In this document: positions 14,821 to 21,466 of the stretch, in pieces
Layout of the letters: the number at the start of each line of letters is the position of its first letter
How positions within the stretch are numbered: position 1 is the first letter of the stretch
Origin: a virus
DNA: 21,662 nt
Strand: one strand, 5' to 3'
IMG/VR virus record: IMGVR_UViG_3300006484_000070
Span: 1 to 21,662 of that record
Program-made: the position numbers and the translations under genes
The notes under the pieces: model-generated
The model's database searches: none
What the model saw: the letters and a program-made list of their open reading frames with translations, nothing else
What the model was told of the DNA's origin: nothing

Positions 14821-15407
14821 AACATACTCCTAACCTCACGCACTTGCATACCCAATATAGTTTCCCAATCTAAAATCTCTATTCTAGATAGTCGTTGTCC
14901 TTTTCGGTACGCAGAGAGCAAAAGAGCAGGAGAGCTTCCATATCTCCAAGCTATAGAAAGAGCTATAAGAAGAAATCCCAAGTTTCTAGACTGAGAAAAC
15001 TGAAACATAGCTACTTGCATTTCGCCTTTTAGTGAGGAGTCATATCCTAGAATAATATGTAAAAGCTCGTGAGAAGCTAACATTCTTTGTAGTAAAAATG
15101 CATTAGTATTTGTCGCCTCATACGACCCTAGGGCAAAGTATTCTCTAGTGTCTATTTCCCAGTAAGTGCAGTACGCTCTATAATACTCGGCAACGGAACC
15201 TTCTTTAAACTCTGTGATATTGTCTATGTAGTCTATTAGACTTACTTTTTCTTCTAGAACTCTTTTGCCTACCTTACTGTTCTCAAATAACTCCGCATTT
15301 TTAGCGCGACTGCCTGCTGCAAACATATAAAGCAATCTCCAGTACAGCGCTGGAGTATTCGGCTCTTTACATAGTCCTATAAATAGTTTTGCTGCATCTT
15401 TTATCAT
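14814..15407 (-). CDS. Coq4-like protein
   Basis: The 197-residue, largely helical protein has the signature H113-E-L-L-H117, then eleven residues, then E129 (SHELLHIILGYDSSLKGE). This is the HDxxHx11E metal-binding motif of Coq4 with D changed to E. The context also fits: an R-x-x-x-S before the motif, G121-Y after it, G128-E129, and a following AMFQFSQSRN like the conserved A-F-x-x-x-Q stretch of Coq4. Coq4 acts in ubiquinone synthesis, where it has been linked to oxidative decarboxylation of the ring. I know of no established role in phages. It sits between a MazG-like gene and an oxygenase gene and overlaps the latter by 7 nt. Alternatives are an unrelated helical metalloprotein, for example a zinc HExxH-like enzyme, but HELLH here lacks the usual metzincin context. 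Confidence 0.7.
   Translation of the reverse strand: MIKDAAKLFIGLCKEPNTPALYWRLLYMFAAGSRAKNAELFENSKVGKRVLEEKVSLIDYIDNITEFKEGSVAEYYRAYCTYWEIDTREYFALGSYEATNTNAFLLQRMLASHELLHIILGYDSSLKGEMQVAMFQFSQSRNLGFLLIALSIAWRYGSSPALLLSAYRKGQRLSRIEILDWETILGMQVREVRSMFC
14827..14831 (-). promoter_or_regulatory. Ribosome binding site for a TTG start
   Basis: AGGAG on the minus strand, 6 nt before TTG 14820, decides the start of the oxygenase. It lies inside the end of the Coq4-like gene. Confidence 0.72.
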
Positions 15408-15420
15408 TTATTCTATTCCA

Positions 15421-15678
15421 TTACTCGTAGTTTACTTTAGACATTTTAAGGTGTCTCTGGTTCTCTAATACTTCTACTACATCTTGATCTATATCGTAAG
15501 ATTCTATTAGAATATTAAGCATAGCTCGTACATCTGCTATTTCTTCAATTAGATTCTTCCTGTACTTAGGATCTCTTTCTGTACCATGACGCAGTACTTT
15601 AGAGCAAGCTCTTACCAATTCTCCACATTCTTCCATAGCGAGTATAAGAGCTTTATTTTTTGTCATTGAGTCTATCAT
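15421..15678 (-). CDS. MazG-like nucleotide pyrophosphohydrolase
   Basis: The 85-residue all-helical protein carries the MazG metal-binding pattern E16-E17-x-x-E20 (AMEECGELVRA) and, 25 residues later, E46-x-x-D49 (EEIADVRAML). The family hydrolyses (d)NTPs to monophosphates, either to balance dNTP pools or to lower alarmone levels in infected cells; which of these applies is unknown. It is a single-domain form, a third of the size of E. coli MazG. Its start overlaps the preceding small gene by 26 nt. M5 is an alternative start but neither has a strong ribosome site. It belongs with ThyX, SHMT and NrdAB as part of the nucleotide module. Confidence 0.88.
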   Translation of the reverse strand: MIDSMTKNKALILAMEECGELVRACSKVLRHGTERDPKYRKNLIEEIADVRAMLNILIESYDIDQDVVEVLENQRHLKMSKVNYE

Positions 15679-15820
15679 TCTTTTCTACAAATTCCGTTAG
15701 TATACTAATTACTCCAGCCTGAACAATGGCTTGTAGTGCTACAGGTGTCATTTCCAATGTTATAATAGCGGAGCCATCCTTGTGTTCTACAACCTCTAAT
15801 ACTTCTACTTCATCATCCAT
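15653..15820 (-). CDS. Small acidic protein of unknown function (55 aa)
   Basis: This 55-residue frame fills the gap between SHMT and the MazG-like gene. It begins MDDEVEVLEVVEHKDGSAII, continues TLEMTPVALQAIVQAG and VISILTEFVEKND, and ends in lysines. The layout of an acidic beta-hairpin, a D-G-S-A turn, then a helix ending in small hydrophobics, resembles short hypothetical proteins common in phage genomes. No function is known to me. AGGA lies 8 nt before the ATG. The start overlaps the SHMT stop by 8 nt (ATGGATGA) and the end overlaps the MazG-like gene by 26 nt, so it is very likely real. Confidence 0.75.
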   Translation of the reverse strand: MDDEVEVLEVVEHKDGSAIITLEMTPVALQAIVQAGVISILTEFVEKNDRLNDKK

Positions 15821-16973
15821 TGTTATTTCCTATAATCTGGTGTATCATATCCGCCAGAGATTTAAACCATTCGGCATCATGTCCTTTAGTAGTTTCTGCA
15901 GCAGTACCTAACCTAATACCACTTGTTTTTAGAAATCCGCGGGGATCATTAGGTATGCCATTTTTGTTTACTGTAATGCCATTATCTTCTAGTAGATCTG
16001 CTGCGGCTCTTCCACTAACACCTTGCTTTGTAAGATCTAGCAAGATCAAATGGGAGTCTGTGCCCCCAGTCATACAAGTAAACCCTAATTCTGTTAGTCT
16101 AGAAGAAAAAGCTCTTGCATTCCCTAGTACATTATTTGCATATTGGACGAAAGAATCTGAGTTTGCTTCTATAAAACATTGAGCTTTGCCCGCAATCATA
16201 TTCATGAGAGGTCCTCCTTGAGTACCTGGGAATACTGCATTATTTATGCGTCTGCTATAATCCTCATTATTCCACAATATGATACCTCCGCGCGGACCTC
16301 GTAGTGTTTTATGGGTAGTGCTTGTAACTACGTCAGCATAATCAACTGGGTTATCGTAACACCCACCTGCTATAAGCCCTGAGTAGTGTGCCATATCAAC
16401 GAGTAGATACGCGCCTACTGAGTTTGCAATCTCCCTAAATCTTGCCCAGTTAATCTGTCTCGGGTACGCACTAGCACCTGCAACAATCATCTTAGGGTTA
16501 ATTACTTTTGCTTGTTCTTCTATAGCGTCATAATCTAAGAAACCTTCTTCATCTACAAAATAAACATGGGATTCATAGATCTTGCCAGAGAGATTCACCT
16601 TCGCGCCATGCGATAGATGTCCTCCACTAGCAAGATCCATGCCCAAAATCTTGTCGCCAGGTTCTAAGAATGCCTGATAAACAGCTGTATTGGCGTTAGC
16701 ACCCGAGTGGGGCTGTACATTTGCAAAGTTAGACTTAAATATCTCGTTAACTTGCCTAATCGCTAACTCCTCGATAGCATCCATATTAGCACATCCGTTA
16801 TAATAGCGCCTTCCTGGGTAGCCTTCGGCATACTTATTTGTAAAAATACTACCACAAAGATCCATAATTGCTTGACTTGTATAGTTTTCACTAGCTATAA
16901 GCTCTATTGTATTGTCTTGCCGTATTTGTTCGTTGTTTAAAATCTGTCGTATTCTTGTATCTATTTCACTCAT
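15813..16973 (-). CDS. glyA: Serine hydroxymethyltransferase
   Basis: The 386-residue PLP enzyme converts serine and tetrahydrofolate to glycine and methylene-tetrahydrofolate. The PLP lysine is K222 in TSTTHKTLRGPRGG, with D193 (LVDMAH) contacting the ring nitrogen. Other hallmarks are ELIASENYTS (24-33), NKYAEGYPGRRYY (46-58), QPHSGANAN (87-95), and TSGIRLGTAA near the end. It is somewhat shorter than E. coli GlyA (about 417) but every core block is present, so it should be active. Its product is exactly the substrate of ThyX encoded 1.7 kb downstream. The start overlaps the helicase stop by 8 nt (ATGAGTGA), with GGAAG upstream. Confidence 0.97.
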   Translation of the reverse strand: MSEIDTRIRQILNNEQIRQDNTIELIASENYTSQAIMDLCGSIFTNKYAEGYPGRRYYNGCANMDAIEELAIRQVNEIFKSNFANVQPHSGANANTAVYQAFLEPGDKILGMDLASGGHLSHGAKVNLSGKIYESHVYFVDEEGFLDYDAIEEQAKVINPKMIVAGASAYPRQINWARFREIANSVGAYLLVDMAHYSGLIAGGCYDNPVDYADVVTSTTHKTLRGPRGGIILWNNEDYSRRINNAVFPGTQGGPLMNMIAGKAQCFIEANSDSFVQYANNVLGNARAFSSRLTELGFTCMTGGTDSHLILLDLTKQGVSGRAAADLLEDNGITVNKNGIPNDPRGFLKTSGIRLGTAAETTKGHDAEWFKSLADMIHQIIGNNNG

Positions 16974-18303
16974 CGTCTTCCATTTCCTCTCTTAGTGCGG
17001 CTTTCTCTTTTGGACTGAGTGCCGAACGTGGGCCAATCTTTAAAGTATCCCAATCTATCTCACTGGTAAAACTATCCATAGAACCATTACGCATCTTTTT
17101 ACAATCCATAGTAATACAATTGTCAGAAGGATTCCAAGTCTCCAAGGAAAAAGCAGCATCGGCTGCGTCTAGTATGCCTTTTGCGAAGCGTGCTTCGCCT
17201 GTTGCATCAGTTTGATATGGAGAAAAGATTAACACTTCATAATCTTGTGCGTACTGTTTTAATGCCTTACTTACTTCTATTTGTTCTGTCCAATCATATT
17301 GACCATTCCTACTCGGAGGGCCACCACGCTTGACTTGATTCAAATAGTCTACAATAACAACTTTAACATCCTGAGTTGACACTCTGTGCTCGATCTCTGA
17401 ACGTATCTTTGCCAATGTCAACGAAGGTTCATAAACAATATCCATTTGAGCCTTCTGTCTAAGTTCTAGCCTTGTTACTTCTTCATGGAATTTTTCAAAG
17501 TTTCTAGTCTCAAAGAATCTCTTTAGTACTTTATCACTCTCCTCAAAACGTCCAGCTTGAAACTTAGCAAGTATATCATACTCGATATCTGAAATCATCC
17601 TGTCCTGCATTCGCTTGATAGGGATGCCTGTGGCAGTAGAAACCATTCTGCGAAATACCTGTTCTTTAGTCATCTCAATAGTAAAATATAAAGAACTATG
17701 GTCTTGCAAGTATTGATTAACAGCAATATTAGTACAAGTAAAAGACTTACCAGCCCCTCTACGACCACCAAGCAATATTAAGTCTTGCTTGGAAAAGCGC
17801 ATAGACTGGTCATATTCGTCATTGAGACCTAAAGGTATATAACTTTGTAGTTCTTCTTCCGACTGTAAAATAGTAATCTTCTGCATACTGACTGTTTCAG
17901 TATCTAATTCTACTTTATTACGAATATCTAGAACTATATTCTCGAATGCTTCTATGTTCTCTTCAGCTCTCGTCATTGCAACGGACTGATCTAAGTACTT
18001 TTCTACTTCGTCTAGTAGCTCACTTTGAGTGTACTCGTTTTTAAGATATTCTAAAAGAAGGTAAGGTTCCGAATCTATTTCTAAGGATTCTATAGCAGTC
18101 ACTTTCTCTTTAACTTCCCGACTAGGGATGCTTAGTTTAAGATCGTCGAAAGTGGGCAGGCCGTTCTCTGCCTCAAAATGCTTAGAGATAGCTCGGTAAA
18201 TAACGTGAAATTCTTTAGGTAGATAATTTAGTTGCAAGTTGCCCCAGGTTTCTAAATCCTGTTCTCTAATGACAGAACTGAGTAGGGCAGATGCTATGTT
18301 CAT
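16966..18303 (-). CDS. DnaB-type replicative DNA helicase
   Basis: This is a 445-residue RecA-fold helicase. The N-terminal region (1-135) is helical. The ATPase domain has Walker A G179-G-R-R-G-A-G-K-S187, the catalytic glutamate E210 (YFTIEMTKEQ) and Walker B ending D319 (VKVVIVDYLNQV). The typical FSPYQTDATGEARFAKG segment corresponds to the sensor histidine/glutamine region. It unwinds the fork 5' to 3' as a hexamer. The acidic C-terminal tail (REEMEDDE) could bind partners. ATG 18303 follows AGGATAAT with AGGA as a weak ribosome site. An intrinsic terminator lies just upstream, so expression depends on read-through or an undetected promoter. Confidence 0.93.
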   Translation of the reverse strand: MNIASALLSSVIREQDLETWGNLQLNYLPKEFHVIYRAISKHFEAENGLPTFDDLKLSIPSREVKEKVTAIESLEIDSEPYLLLEYLKNEYTQSELLDEVEKYLDQSVAMTRAEENIEAFENIVLDIRNKVELDTETVSMQKITILQSEEELQSYIPLGLNDEYDQSMRFSKQDLILLGGRRGAGKSFTCTNIAVNQYLQDHSSLYFTIEMTKEQVFRRMVSTATGIPIKRMQDRMISDIEYDILAKFQAGRFEESDKVLKRFFETRNFEKFHEEVTRLELRQKAQMDIVYEPSLTLAKIRSEIEHRVSTQDVKVVIVDYLNQVKRGGPPSRNGQYDWTEQIEVSKALKQYAQDYEVLIFSPYQTDATGEARFAKGILDAADAAFSLETWNPSDNCITMDCKKMRNGSMDSFTSEIDWDTLKIGPRSALSPKEKAALREEMEDDE

Positions 18304-18321
18304 ATTATCCTAAATTTAAGT

Positions 18322-18347
18322 GAAAGAAAAGGCGGGGTAAACCCGCC
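18322..18347 (-). terminator. Intrinsic terminator after the D5-like gene
   Basis: On the minus strand GGCGGG and CCCGCC (18347-18342 and 18336-18331) form a six-pair GC stem with a 5-nt loop, followed by TTTTCTTT. It lies 21 nt after the stop of the tandem-HTH gene and before the helicase gene. It probably limits transcription into the operon rather than ending it completely. Confidence 0.82.
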
Positions 18348-18368
18348 TCGTCTAACAAGGGGAAAAGA

Positions 18369-19094
18369 TTAGCCAGCAGCTTTTTCTTTTTTAGAAGCGC
18401 CATCATAGTCCGCAGCCACGAGGCCACGACGAGTAAGCATAGTTTTAACACCACGCTCAGTCTTATCGATTTCTGATGCAATTTCTTCCACAGTCATCGC
18501 TGAGATATCACCAAGTTCGGTTAGTGGATCAACAGTTGATGCCGATTTAGTCTCTCGTTGAGCAGGGATTGCGTCAATCTCTCCCGTTCGTAAAAATGAC
18601 AGAGCTTTGCCTCGGATAGAGTTGACCTGACGGTCTAAAGCTTCTGCGATATCTTCTACGAATGCACCATCAGCTACTAGTGATAAGAAAGTTGCTTCCT
18701 CATCTTCACTGTAGGTACGCACGCTAACAGGCTTTTCAGCTGGCTTAACGTGATCGGTAAGTTCCATGGATAGGATTTTACCTTGAATGGATTTGTTGCT
18801 ATACTTGCCATCTGCAAACGTGTCTGCGATTTCAGTGTAGGTGTATTGTCCAGAATTTCCTTCAACAAATGATGCCAAAGTAGCCTCTTCTTCTTCTGAA
18901 AAGGTGCGTGTGCTAGTTGCAGAGGCAAGCTCTACATCAAAGCCCATTTTACGCAGCTTAGAAGAAACCGAACGAGGGCTTGTGTCAAGCGAGTCTGCGG
19001 CTTGCGCAACCGTAGCTTGAGATACGGGGGATTCGTCTCCAACAAAGTTAGTTAATTCGCTGGTACGATCTTCAGTCCACTTAGGTACTGCCAT
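18369..19094 (-). CDS. Tandem-HTH DNA-binding protein (T5 D5-like position)
   Basis: The 241-residue protein starts at MAVPKWTE (ATG 19094, GGAGA 6 nt upstream). It contains about four repeats of a Myb/SANT- or HTH-like unit: residues 5-52 (WTEDRTSELTNFV...RSVSSKLRKMGF), 69-113 (FSEEEEATLASFV...KSIQGKILSM), 127-167 (YSEDEEATFLSLV...NSIRGKALSFL) and 190-228 (LTVEEIASEIDKTERGVKT-type). Each has an acidic first helix and a basic recognition helix. T5 D5 is an abundant dsDNA-binding protein needed for replication and late transcription and lies in a matching place between ligase and helicase genes; homology is inferred from place, size and type. The base composition is higher in GC than its neighbours, and the gene has a strong ribosome site and its own terminator, which suggests high expression. 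Confidence 0.75.
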   Translation of the reverse strand: MAVPKWTEDRTSELTNFVGDESPVSQATVAQAADSLDTSPRSVSSKLRKMGFDVELASATSTRTFSEEEEATLASFVEGNSGQYTYTEIADTFADGKYSNKSIQGKILSMELTDHVKPAEKPVSVRTYSEDEEATFLSLVADGAFVEDIAEALDRQVNSIRGKALSFLRTGEIDAIPAQRETKSASTVDPLTELGDISAMTVEEIASEIDKTERGVKTMLTRRGLVAADYDGASKKEKAAG

Positions 19095-19095
19095 A

Positions 19096-19860
19096 TTAAA
19101 TCTCCAAAATATTAGTAATAATTTTAATTCCTGCTGCTTCAGCTTTTTTTGTTTTGCTGGAAGCAACTCCGCTTTCGTTTACTAGAATAGTAGTGTTCTT
19201 AGTAACATTGTCTTTGAGTGTGTATCCTCTACCTTCAAGATAAGGCCCTGCTTCTGCCTTAGTCTTAAATGTGGTGAGTTTACCGGAGATCACTACTTCT
19301 CCTAGTTGTTGGGTTCTCACTTTTCGTTCTCGGTTTAGTTCCCAAGTAAAAGGTAGTAAAGCCCAATTTGTTGTAGATTTCCACTTTAGAATACTCTCAG
19401 TTGTTTTAGGTCCGATACCTGCTTTATTACAAGCTTCAGCATCTATATCACTTACATGAAATATATGCTCACATAACTTCTCTGAGGCAGTTCGGCCAAA
19501 CAAAGGTATTGAGAAGGCGGGTAGTAGCTCTTGCAGTCCTACATTTTTACTATCTTCTATTTGTGTGAGTAGTTTGTCCGAGAGCGATTTACTACCCAAC
19601 CTATTCTCAATATCTGAATACTCTAGCGAATAAATCTCTTCAATAGAGGAAATCCCTAGCTTTTCAATTGTTTTTGGGCCTAAACCCTTAATCTTGAGAA
19701 CCTGAGCAAAATTATGAATTACTTTCTCCACCTTAGCGTCACAAGAGTCGCTTACACAAAACAGTTGATCGTTATTCCAGATCAATGCCGTGTTACAACT
19801 CGGACAGACAGTTGGTGGTACTATTTCTTTCAAAGGTTGTTCTTTTCTCAAAATGTGCAT
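19096..19860 (-). CDS. NAD+-dependent DNA ligase, C-terminal subunit (Zn finger, HhH, BRCT)
   Basis: The 254-residue protein equals the second half of bacterial LigA. A four-cysteine zinc finger is C19, C22, C35 and C40 (CPSCNTAL, FCVSDSC). HhH repeats follow (LKIKGLGPKTIEKLGI, NKAGIGPKTTESIL). A BRCT domain (about 180-254) contains QLGEVVISGKLTTF and KAEAAGIKIIT. It must act together with the separately encoded adenylation/OB subunit; T5 also has a two-part ligase. The ATG at 19860 is 2 nt past the P3 -10 box, so messages from P3 would start after it. A TTG at residue 4 or 10 is an alternative start for these, upstream of the zinc finger, with no clear ribosome site. It ends 1 nt before the D5-like gene begins. 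Confidence 0.9.
   Translation of the reverse strand: MHILRKEQPLKEIVPPTVCPSCNTALIWNNDQLFCVSDSCDAKVEKVIHNFAQVLKIKGLGPKTIEKLGISSIEEIYSLEYSDIENRLGSKSLSDKLLTQIEDSKNVGLQELLPAFSIPLFGRTASEKLCEHIFHVSDIDAEACNKAGIGPKTTESILKWKSTTNWALLPFTWELNRERKVRTQQLGEVVISGKLTTFKTKAEAGPYLEGRGYTLKDNVTKNTTILVNESGVASSKTKKAEAAGIKIITNILEI
19101..19105 (-). promoter_or_regulatory. Ribosome binding site deciding D5-like start
   Basis: GGAGA on the minus strand, 6 nt before ATG 19094, favours the 241-residue form over a 265-residue extension that would run into the ligase gene. Confidence 0.78.
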
Positions 19861-19862
19861 AT

Positions 19863-19891
19863 ATTATACCAAATAGGGTTTCAAAAGTCAA
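19863..19891 (-). promoter_or_regulatory. Promoter P3 (sigma70 type), between ligase halves
   Basis: Read on the minus strand: TTGACT at 19891-19886, a 17-nt spacer, TATAAT at 19868-19863. The -10 is a perfect consensus. It shares TCTTGACTTTT-like flanks and the 17-nt spacing with P1, P2 and P4 but the spacer differs more. It would drive the ligase C-terminal subunit and the D5-like gene up to the terminator at 18322-18347. Confidence 0.87.
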
Positions 19892-19904
19892 GATTTATTT
19901 TTTA

Positions 19905-20873
19905 CTAGGTGCGTCCTATTATGCGAGGAATTATATCGCCAGAGCGTATAACTTGGACCTCACATCCAATTTCTAACCCTAAATCTTTGATGTATGCTAT
20001 GTTATGTAAAGTTGCTCTACTTATCATAGCACCTTCAATCTCTACAGTATCTAGTATCGCTACTGGTGAAACTACTCCTGATTTACCTACCTGCCAAACT
20101 ACATCTAAAAGTGTAGTATTTACTGCTTCTTTCTGTACCTTCAAGGCATAAGCACCACGAGGGTGGTGTGCCGTATGGCCCATCTTACTGTAAGTTTTAT
20201 TACAGTCTATACGCCATACTGTACCATCGTGAGGAAATTCACTGTAGTTAGATTGTAATACATTTCTAAAGCCTTCACCTCGTAACTTCTCCATATCATT
20301 ACAATATGTATCGGTAAGCGAAGGAGAGACTCCGTGAACAACGAAAGAGAGATTACGAGAGAGAAACTCACGTACATCCTTCAAGTTTAATGCACCTGCA
20401 GCATAATTACGTGCGTTGGGTATAGTTTTGGGAGAGACTATCTCTCCCGTAATCTGCAAAAGTTGTTGTGTATTTATTTTTCTAGGGGCTAAGTAGCAAG
20501 TAGGGTTGAGAAACTTATTAGTAATATCAATACCCTCTTTTCCATCTCCTCTAGTTAGTACTTGTACTAACTCTCCACCTTCATATGTTAAGGCAATGGA
20601 AGCTCCATCTAGTTTAGATGTTACTACGATACTATCTTTGCCTATATTAGCCAGAGGGGGAGTTTCGCCACTACCCTGAATGTGCTTTTGTAAGCTATAC
20701 ATTCGATATGTATGTGGTACCCTCTCCCCCTCTAGGTTAGCATATCCTACAGTAGACCAGCCATTAGCAACTGCAAGAGCATCAAACTCTTCATCAGTCA
20801 TAATAGGGCTGCCTTCATAGTAAGCCTTACTAGCTTTCTCTAAAGTTTGTTGTGCATCTGGTCTTACTTTCAT
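19905..20873 (-). CDS. NAD+-dependent DNA ligase, N-terminal subunit (adenylation and OB domains)
   Basis: The 322-residue protein equals the first half of bacterial LigA. A short Ia-like NMN-binding region (YYEGSPIMTDEEFDAL, 18-33) is followed by the nucleotidyltransferase motifs K87-L-D-G90 (adenylated lysine), T107-R-G-D-G, G143-E144, and KVQKEA. The OB fold (about 258-322) contains GVVSPVAILDTVEIEG, ISRATLHNIAYIKDLG and VQVIRSGDIIPRIIGRT. It stops exactly at the OB/zinc-finger junction, where the partner subunit begins after promoter P3. The Ia domain looks shortened by about half compared with E. coli LigA. The ATG at 20873 overlaps the preceding stop by 4 nt (ATGA). It is a two-gene ligase rather than a frameshift, because the second gene has its own start and promoter. 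Confidence 0.92.
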   Translation of the reverse strand: MKVRPDAQQTLEKASKAYYEGSPIMTDEEFDALAVANGWSTVGYANLEGERVPHTYRMYSLQKHIQGSGETPPLANIGKDSIVVTSKLDGASIALTYEGGELVQVLTRGDGKEGIDITNKFLNPTCYLAPRKINTQQLLQITGEIVSPKTIPNARNYAAGALNLKDVREFLSRNLSFVVHGVSPSLTDTYCNDMEKLRGEGFRNVLQSNYSEFPHDGTVWRIDCNKTYSKMGHTAHHPRGAYALKVQKEAVNTTLLDVVWQVGKSGVVSPVAILDTVEIEGAMISRATLHNIAYIKDLGLEIGCEVQVIRSGDIIPRIIGRT

Positions 20874-21442
20874 CGTGTTATTCTCGATTCGTAACTGGCT
20901 TCATTTTCGTCCCACCAATGGGGGGTTCCTCTAAACTTCCAAGACGCGAAGGTGGCTTTATCCTTATGATAGAAGCTACGATACGCGGCTATTGCGTCTT
21001 CTCCTTTAAGCTCATCTGGCATTGCTTGTGCAAAAGGAGTAAGTCCCACTCGTGGTAGGGACTGAGGCTCTGGGAGTTTGAGTATGACATCATGCACTGA
21101 TTTATGGCTTTTTCCGTATCGGTATCCATATTCACTGTTAAGAGCAAGAGCATAGCAGTATAGCCACTCATAGTTATCCAAGCTAGCACGAGCCCAGATA
21201 GTACAAGGGTGGTTATGCATTGTAGGTAAGTACGGGTAGTCTCTAGGCTCATTCTTCTTTGCTTCTCTAAGAACAGCGAGCTGTTCTTTTGATAGTTTCT
21301 CTGGCACAAAGCCAAAGTATTTGTCAACCCACATATTCGTACACAACATCTGAGCTGCCTCAAGAGGCATCTTGATAATGTGCTTGTCAACATGAGCCTC
21401 GGCACACTTGTCGATGTCAAGGTCTAGTATAAATATGTTCAT
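20870..21442 (-). CDS. Conserved phage protein of unknown function (190 aa)
   Basis: The 190-residue protein belongs to a family I recognise from many phages: MNIFILDLDIDKCAEAHVDK followed by HIIKMPLEAAQML, then NHPCTIWARASLDNYEWL, then EYGYRYGKSHKS, then FAQAMPDELKG and AYRSFYH, and a tryptophan-rich end (TFASWKFRGTPHWW). The histidines (H17, H21, H77) and tyrosines repeated in fixed places suggest a conserved pocket, but no catalytic role is known to me. It is sometimes labelled with repair terms, which I cannot support. It is the first gene after promoter P4, with a short leader containing GGGAAA before ATG 21442, so it and the ligase N-terminal subunit are probably expressed together early. 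Confidence 0.8.
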   Translation of the reverse strand: MNIFILDLDIDKCAEAHVDKHIIKMPLEAAQMLCTNMWVDKYFGFVPEKLSKEQLAVLREAKKNEPRDYPYLPTMHNHPCTIWARASLDNYEWLYCYALALNSEYGYRYGKSHKSVHDVILKLPEPQSLPRVGLTPFAQAMPDELKGEDAIAAYRSFYHKDKATFASWKFRGTPHWWDENEASYESRITR

Positions 21443-21466
21443 GGTGTTTCCCGAAATTGAAAGAGT

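Noticed and set aside
19096-20873. Ligase gene broken by a frameshift
   Set aside because: The two parts end and begin at a domain boundary with a promoter between them, and T5 is known to have a two-part ligase, so this is a true split gene.
20989-21420. Second minus-strand frame inside the 190-residue conserved protein gene
   Set aside because: The other frame matches a known phage family and has the leader and promoter; this one shows no domain.
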